From Trichoplusia ni (Eukaryota > Arthropoda > Insecta > Lepidoptera > Noctuidae), in NCBI RefSeq assembly GCF_003590095.1, contig NC_039493.1, positions 2,356,001 to 2,420,000 of the forward strand: a stretch of DNA of 64,000 nucleotides. Direction: 5' to 3'. Position 1 is the first letter of the stretch. Each line of letters begins with the position of its first letter. Below, piece after piece: positions 60,501-64,000 of this stretch. The notes under the pieces were generated by a model that saw only the letters and a program-made list of their open reading frames with translations, searched no databases and was not told the origin of the DNA. Position numbers and translations under genes: made by a program.

Positions 60501-63500
60501 TTCATTGGTATAAATCCCGATACTGTCTCCAATAAAAATAAGAGACTATTTCATAATTTAATCTGTTCCTGCCATTCAGCTTTAAGCGGAAAACTTTTTA
60601 CATATTCCTATACAGAAAATACCTATCTATAGTTATTAGCCTGAATAACCGTCTGACTACACTACAGCCTCAACTCTCAGGATTAGTGGAGTATTTACTC
60701 ACTTTGACAGTTGACCGCAGTTTGTGTCTCGACGGGCTCAGCTCTGTAACTTACTTTCCAGAAAAAATATAACATTAATTTAATCGACTTCCCCTGTTAA
60801 ATGTTACGCAAATATTTTGATGGAGGTCTAGAGCTATTTTGGTAGATGTATTGTTCATAATTATCTAAGACTGTTTGATTATAAAATAATAGAATATTTG
60901 GTAGCGTATGTTTTATTGCGAGCTAAAATGCTGGTAAAGTTGGGACCTAAATTAATCTGTGACGTTTAGAATCCTTCTTAAGAGTTTAAATTTATTCTTA
61001 TACCGGCTGAACCAGTTCGATTTCTCGTCGTCTGTTTATATATAGTAACATATAATTATACGAATTTTAAGGTTTCGTACCCAAAGAGCAAAAACCGAAC
61101 CTTATTACTGAGGCTCCGCTGTTGCCGCTTTGACAACATACTAAAAAGTACGCACAAATTTATTTGTCATCCAACCGATTTGTTTTTCTTTGACCATTTT
61201 TACGGAACCCTCCAAGTCTCGAATCAGACTCACACTTGACTGGTTTGTATTAATAACAGCCATATTACTTACATAAACATTTTCGGACATCTTTCCACTT
61301 TCATTATAAACATTCTTCATATTAAGCTCGTGTAGACATTCTAATATTTCTGGGTCCCCGGGGGACGGACATGAAATATTAAGATTTTTTTTAATAAATT
61401 AGGGCTGCCTCGCGACTGAATAGCTCGAATGAAATGAATCTTGCAAAGCGGGAAACGTTGTATTCATTTTATACGTTACATATACCGTACTTACGTAGAT
61501 ACGTTTGAATATACTGAACTAGCTGTTACCCACGGACCCGCCCGCTACAAATGGAAAATAATCCAACGGGAACAAAGAATCAGAATAAAAACTACTATTA
61601 GTGTTAATTCAGGTTATAAACTAGATAGTTAACTCTAACATGCACAGATGTGCATCAAGCTTCGTCTAAATCCGTTTACTAGTTTTTGCACGAAAGAGGA
61701 ACAAGCATCCATGCACACAAATTTGAAATTTGCACTTTTGTAATATAAGTAGGATTCAATTATATCACTCTGCGGTACTGTTAAAGCTTTTAGCCAGTTG
61801 GACTCGTTGCGTGGTTGTTACAAAGTCTGATAGCATGTAAATAGGTAGGCAGAGATGGAATTATCTGGAGACATTAACTTTAACGTATTATTGCACTGTA
61901 TAGAATTGGCTCTATTGTATAAGGAAGTAACTGAATTTTCCAAGTAATTCTTTGAATGATGAAGACCGCAGCCCTCCTGTCTTCATTATTCGTCGATGCA
62001 TGGATCAGCAGGATAGCATTAACAGCTTTAAAATATGTACTGGCGCTCGTGCCCCATATAACAGAGCTGCCAAAGCGTGATTTCCCTCGGGATAGATTTA
62101 TCAGTGACCGATGATATTGATGTAGATTATGTGATTTTCGTTTAACGTTTTATTTAAATTTATTTGAAGGGTAGACATACGTGCGTGTTTGTTGAGTAGC
62201 GTGATGTATAAGAATTTGAAATTACAATTTAAAAAAATCCCTGATAATATCCTGACTTCGAATTGCAAAAGCTGTGATTTAGTAATTATTACCCTTCACT
62301 AACAATAGAATTTCCATATTGTATTTTTCCACCACCTATTTGTGACAGATAGACAGAAACATCAAACTTATAATTACCCCCTTTTTGTGCGTCGGGGGTT
62401 AAAAATCATGCTCATACGTGACAATAAGAACGCAAATTATAGCAAAAGCAGCGTAAAAATGAATATTGTGTAAGATATCTCAACACTTAAAGTAAAAGCT
62501 GTTTTGACGATTCCCGAAATTAAAACATTATTTCTTAACTTGGTCTGCCAAACATTTCATTTTATGTGGCTCAATAAGGCGCACTGTATTTCACCACATA
62601 TCCTTTAATAATTAACACCTACGAAACTAAAAGAAGACTGAGAGACTCAAAGTTCCAAGACGACTGCAAGATATATTAATCTTTTCCTAGGATCATCACT
62701 GCTTAGCAGTACAGATCGTCGGCTGGCCATAGTGGAGGGCGCGGCGTGGGTCATGGTGCGCGTGGGGGCGGGTGAGGCCGAGGCCAAGCTGATGCTGGGC
62801 GCGCGAGTCGAGGGCTGCAGCGCTGCCGCCTACACCTGCAGGATGCCGCTCACGCATCCACTCGCGTTGCTGCATTATACTTGTGCTCAGGGGGTTGGTT
62901 CTGATCTATTTGATGGTGGTTTGCTCATGAGGAAAATAATTTAGAATACGTTTATCAGAATGGCGTACCCTTCCTTCCATAGATTTTAGACTGAAGATGA
63001 TGAAGGTTTACCTACTGATGAAAAATATTACACATTTAATTAAAACTACAGAGATGGAATCAATGGGCTTTATGAACTAAGTTCAGGAATGTCACCTATT
63101 ACAGAAGACGACAAGCCAATAGGCAGAAGCTTTCTTATTTCAAGAATTTCTCCCCTTTTAAATAGACTTATATCAAAATGTTTGTTGCCTATCCAGGGCT
63201 ACTACGCAGTGGCAGTAGGTCCTCCATCGTCCCTGGTCTGTGGAGACCGCTCCTCGACCTGGCAGCTGTGGCATCCCTCGCTGGAGGCTGAGCTGGACGC
63301 GCACTGCTCAGAGCTGTCCACTGTCGCCAGGATAGCTGGAGCACTCAATGTGCTGGTGGATAAGATGAGAGAGGGGGTGTATCAGGTACAATTCATAAAA
63401 AAGTCATTTATTCAAATTAGGCTACCGAGTAGCACTTTTTGAAGGTCAGGTTACATTGAACAGCACCCAGTTCCGCCCATCCGTCAGTAAGGACTTCCAA

Positions 63501-64000
63501 TTAATATTGTTCTTTTTTTAAATCGTAAACGGTATTTAATAAATGCTTGATGATGTTGTGTGAGTATTGTCTCGGAAATAAATATGATGGTCAATACAGA
63601 GATAGCTGCTATATGACTATTCAAATTCGGGTATTTCCCAATTTAAATAATATTTTTGTTATTTAAATAAACCGAAAGCCACTTTAGCTCTGTGTTTCAA
63701 AATTCCCTCATAAATTAAATTTCTTTATGTCACGCCATGAAGCAAGGTAGTTCTAATTCTTGATATTCTTACTTTTAATTCTAATATTGAAGTTCAAAAG
63801 TCTTTATTTCTCTTATAAAACATTAAATTACTGAATTACATGCCCCGCAATACCGTTGATCCTACGTGTAACTGGTTGCCATTGCTAGGGCACCCTCCGC
63901 GTGCTGAGCCGCTACGCCGCTAGCTGCGCGCTGCGGCGGCGCCTGGACCGCTGCGCGCAGTACCCGCAGGCGGCGGCGCGCTGCTGTGTGGCCGCACACG
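57548..64000 (+). CDS. Mab-21-domain protein, 3' end outside the window
   Basis: Seven exons join in frame to about 359 residues and run off the edge: 57548-57689, 57978-58102, 58319-58491, 58890-59023, 62691-62893, 63197-63385 and 63889 onward. The ATG follows the acceptor TATAG/CA at 57545, so an untranslated exon lies upstream. The Mab-21 fold is suggested by WEEFLTPSGYL (135-145), followed by helix VVERWVELIARC. Near residues 300-310, WQLWHPSLEAEL matches the family's tryptophan-containing strand before the C-terminal helices. Mab-21 proteins share the nucleotidyltransferase fold of cGAS. Where cGAS-like enzymes have an E-x-D metal-binding pair, this protein reads S-L-E-Y, so catalysis looks unlikely. 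The fifth donor (GGG/GTTGGT) is weak and was chosen because it keeps the frame. The subfamily and function are not recognised. Confidence 0.8.
58510..58795 (+). repeat. SINE with tRNA-like head and LINE tail (Mab-21-like intron 3)
   Basis: A box-B-like GTGGATTCGATTCCCACCC at about 58565 follows a tRNA-like block. The right end has GGGAGGCCTTTGCCCAGCAG, the terminal block shared with 22960 and 17585. Length is about 280 bp. Confidence 0.6.
59645..59785 (+). repeat. SINE body, family D, copy 4 (Mab-21-like intron 4)
   Basis: Contains GTTCGATCTTCGGG, CTAGTCTGAGTATCTTTGTG and CCGCGATACAAATATTAAAT, in the order of the copy at 38915-39110. Confidence 0.55.
60195..60460 (+). repeat. Dispersed repeat, family F, copy 2 (Mab-21-like intron 4)
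   Basis: Begins ACGGAACCCTCTTATTGAGG, continues with GTCTGTCTGTCCATCCG and ends CGCAATTCCGGCTTACACTT. Confidence 0.7.
61070..61252 (+). repeat. Dispersed repeat, family F, copy 3 (Mab-21-like intron 4)
   Basis: Contains CCGAACCTTATTACTGAGGC and ends TCGAATCAGACTCACACTTG. It is shorter than the other two copies through an internal loss. Confidence 0.65.
61520..61755 (+). repeat. Lepidopteran interspersed repeat, family B, copy 4
   Basis: Begins ACTAGCTGTTACCCACGGAC and ends TTTGTAATATAAGTAGGAT, the family's usual borders. It lies in the 3.7-kb fourth intron of the Mab-21-like gene. Confidence 0.65.

Overview
The window is nuclear DNA of an insect, almost certainly a moth or butterfly. The evidence is AT-rich sequence, genes split by short GT-AG introns, remnants of interspersed repeats of types typical of lepidopteran genomes, and a short run of the insect telomere repeat TTAGG. 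The closest relatives cannot be fixed from the sequence alone. All gene models below were assembled by hand from splice sites and reading-frame continuity; no search was run.

Layout. 1-20.3 kb is gene-poor and holds repeat remnants only. It may be the long first intron of a minus-strand gene whose first coding exon lies at 20.3-20.5 kb. 22-47 kb is a compact cluster of six housekeeping genes in strict strand alternation: C1QBP/p32 (-), ZCCHC4 (+), LIN37 (-), PYM (+), a 60-residue SMIM30-like micropeptide (-) and DDX42 (+). This gives three head-to-head promoters (26.8-27.4, 33.5-34.0 and 36.9-37.6 kb) and two tail-to-tail ends. 47.2-57.5 kb is intergenic, rich in repeats, and holds a small hAT-type MITE with a perfect 8-bp target-site duplication. 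57.5-64 kb carries a Mab-21-domain gene that runs off the right edge.

The cluster genes serve RNA handling and the basic cell: ZCCHC4 methylates 28S rRNA, PYM recycles exon-junction complexes, DDX42 is a splicing-associated DEAD-box helicase, C1QBP is a mitochondrial matrix protein, and LIN37 belongs to the MuvB/dREAM cell-cycle repressor. Nothing suggests they form one pathway.

The most striking structure is in DDX42. The last 57 bp of its ninth coding exon, together with the 5' splice site and 30 bp of intron, is tandemly copied 15 times (87-bp unit, 42715-44018). The transcript therefore offers 15 near-identical 5' splice sites in series. Every copy after the first lies behind an in-frame stop codon, so only the first donor preserves the protein. 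A second, unrelated 21-bp array in the preceding intron carries, on the opposite strand, about 13 matches to the 5' splice-site consensus.
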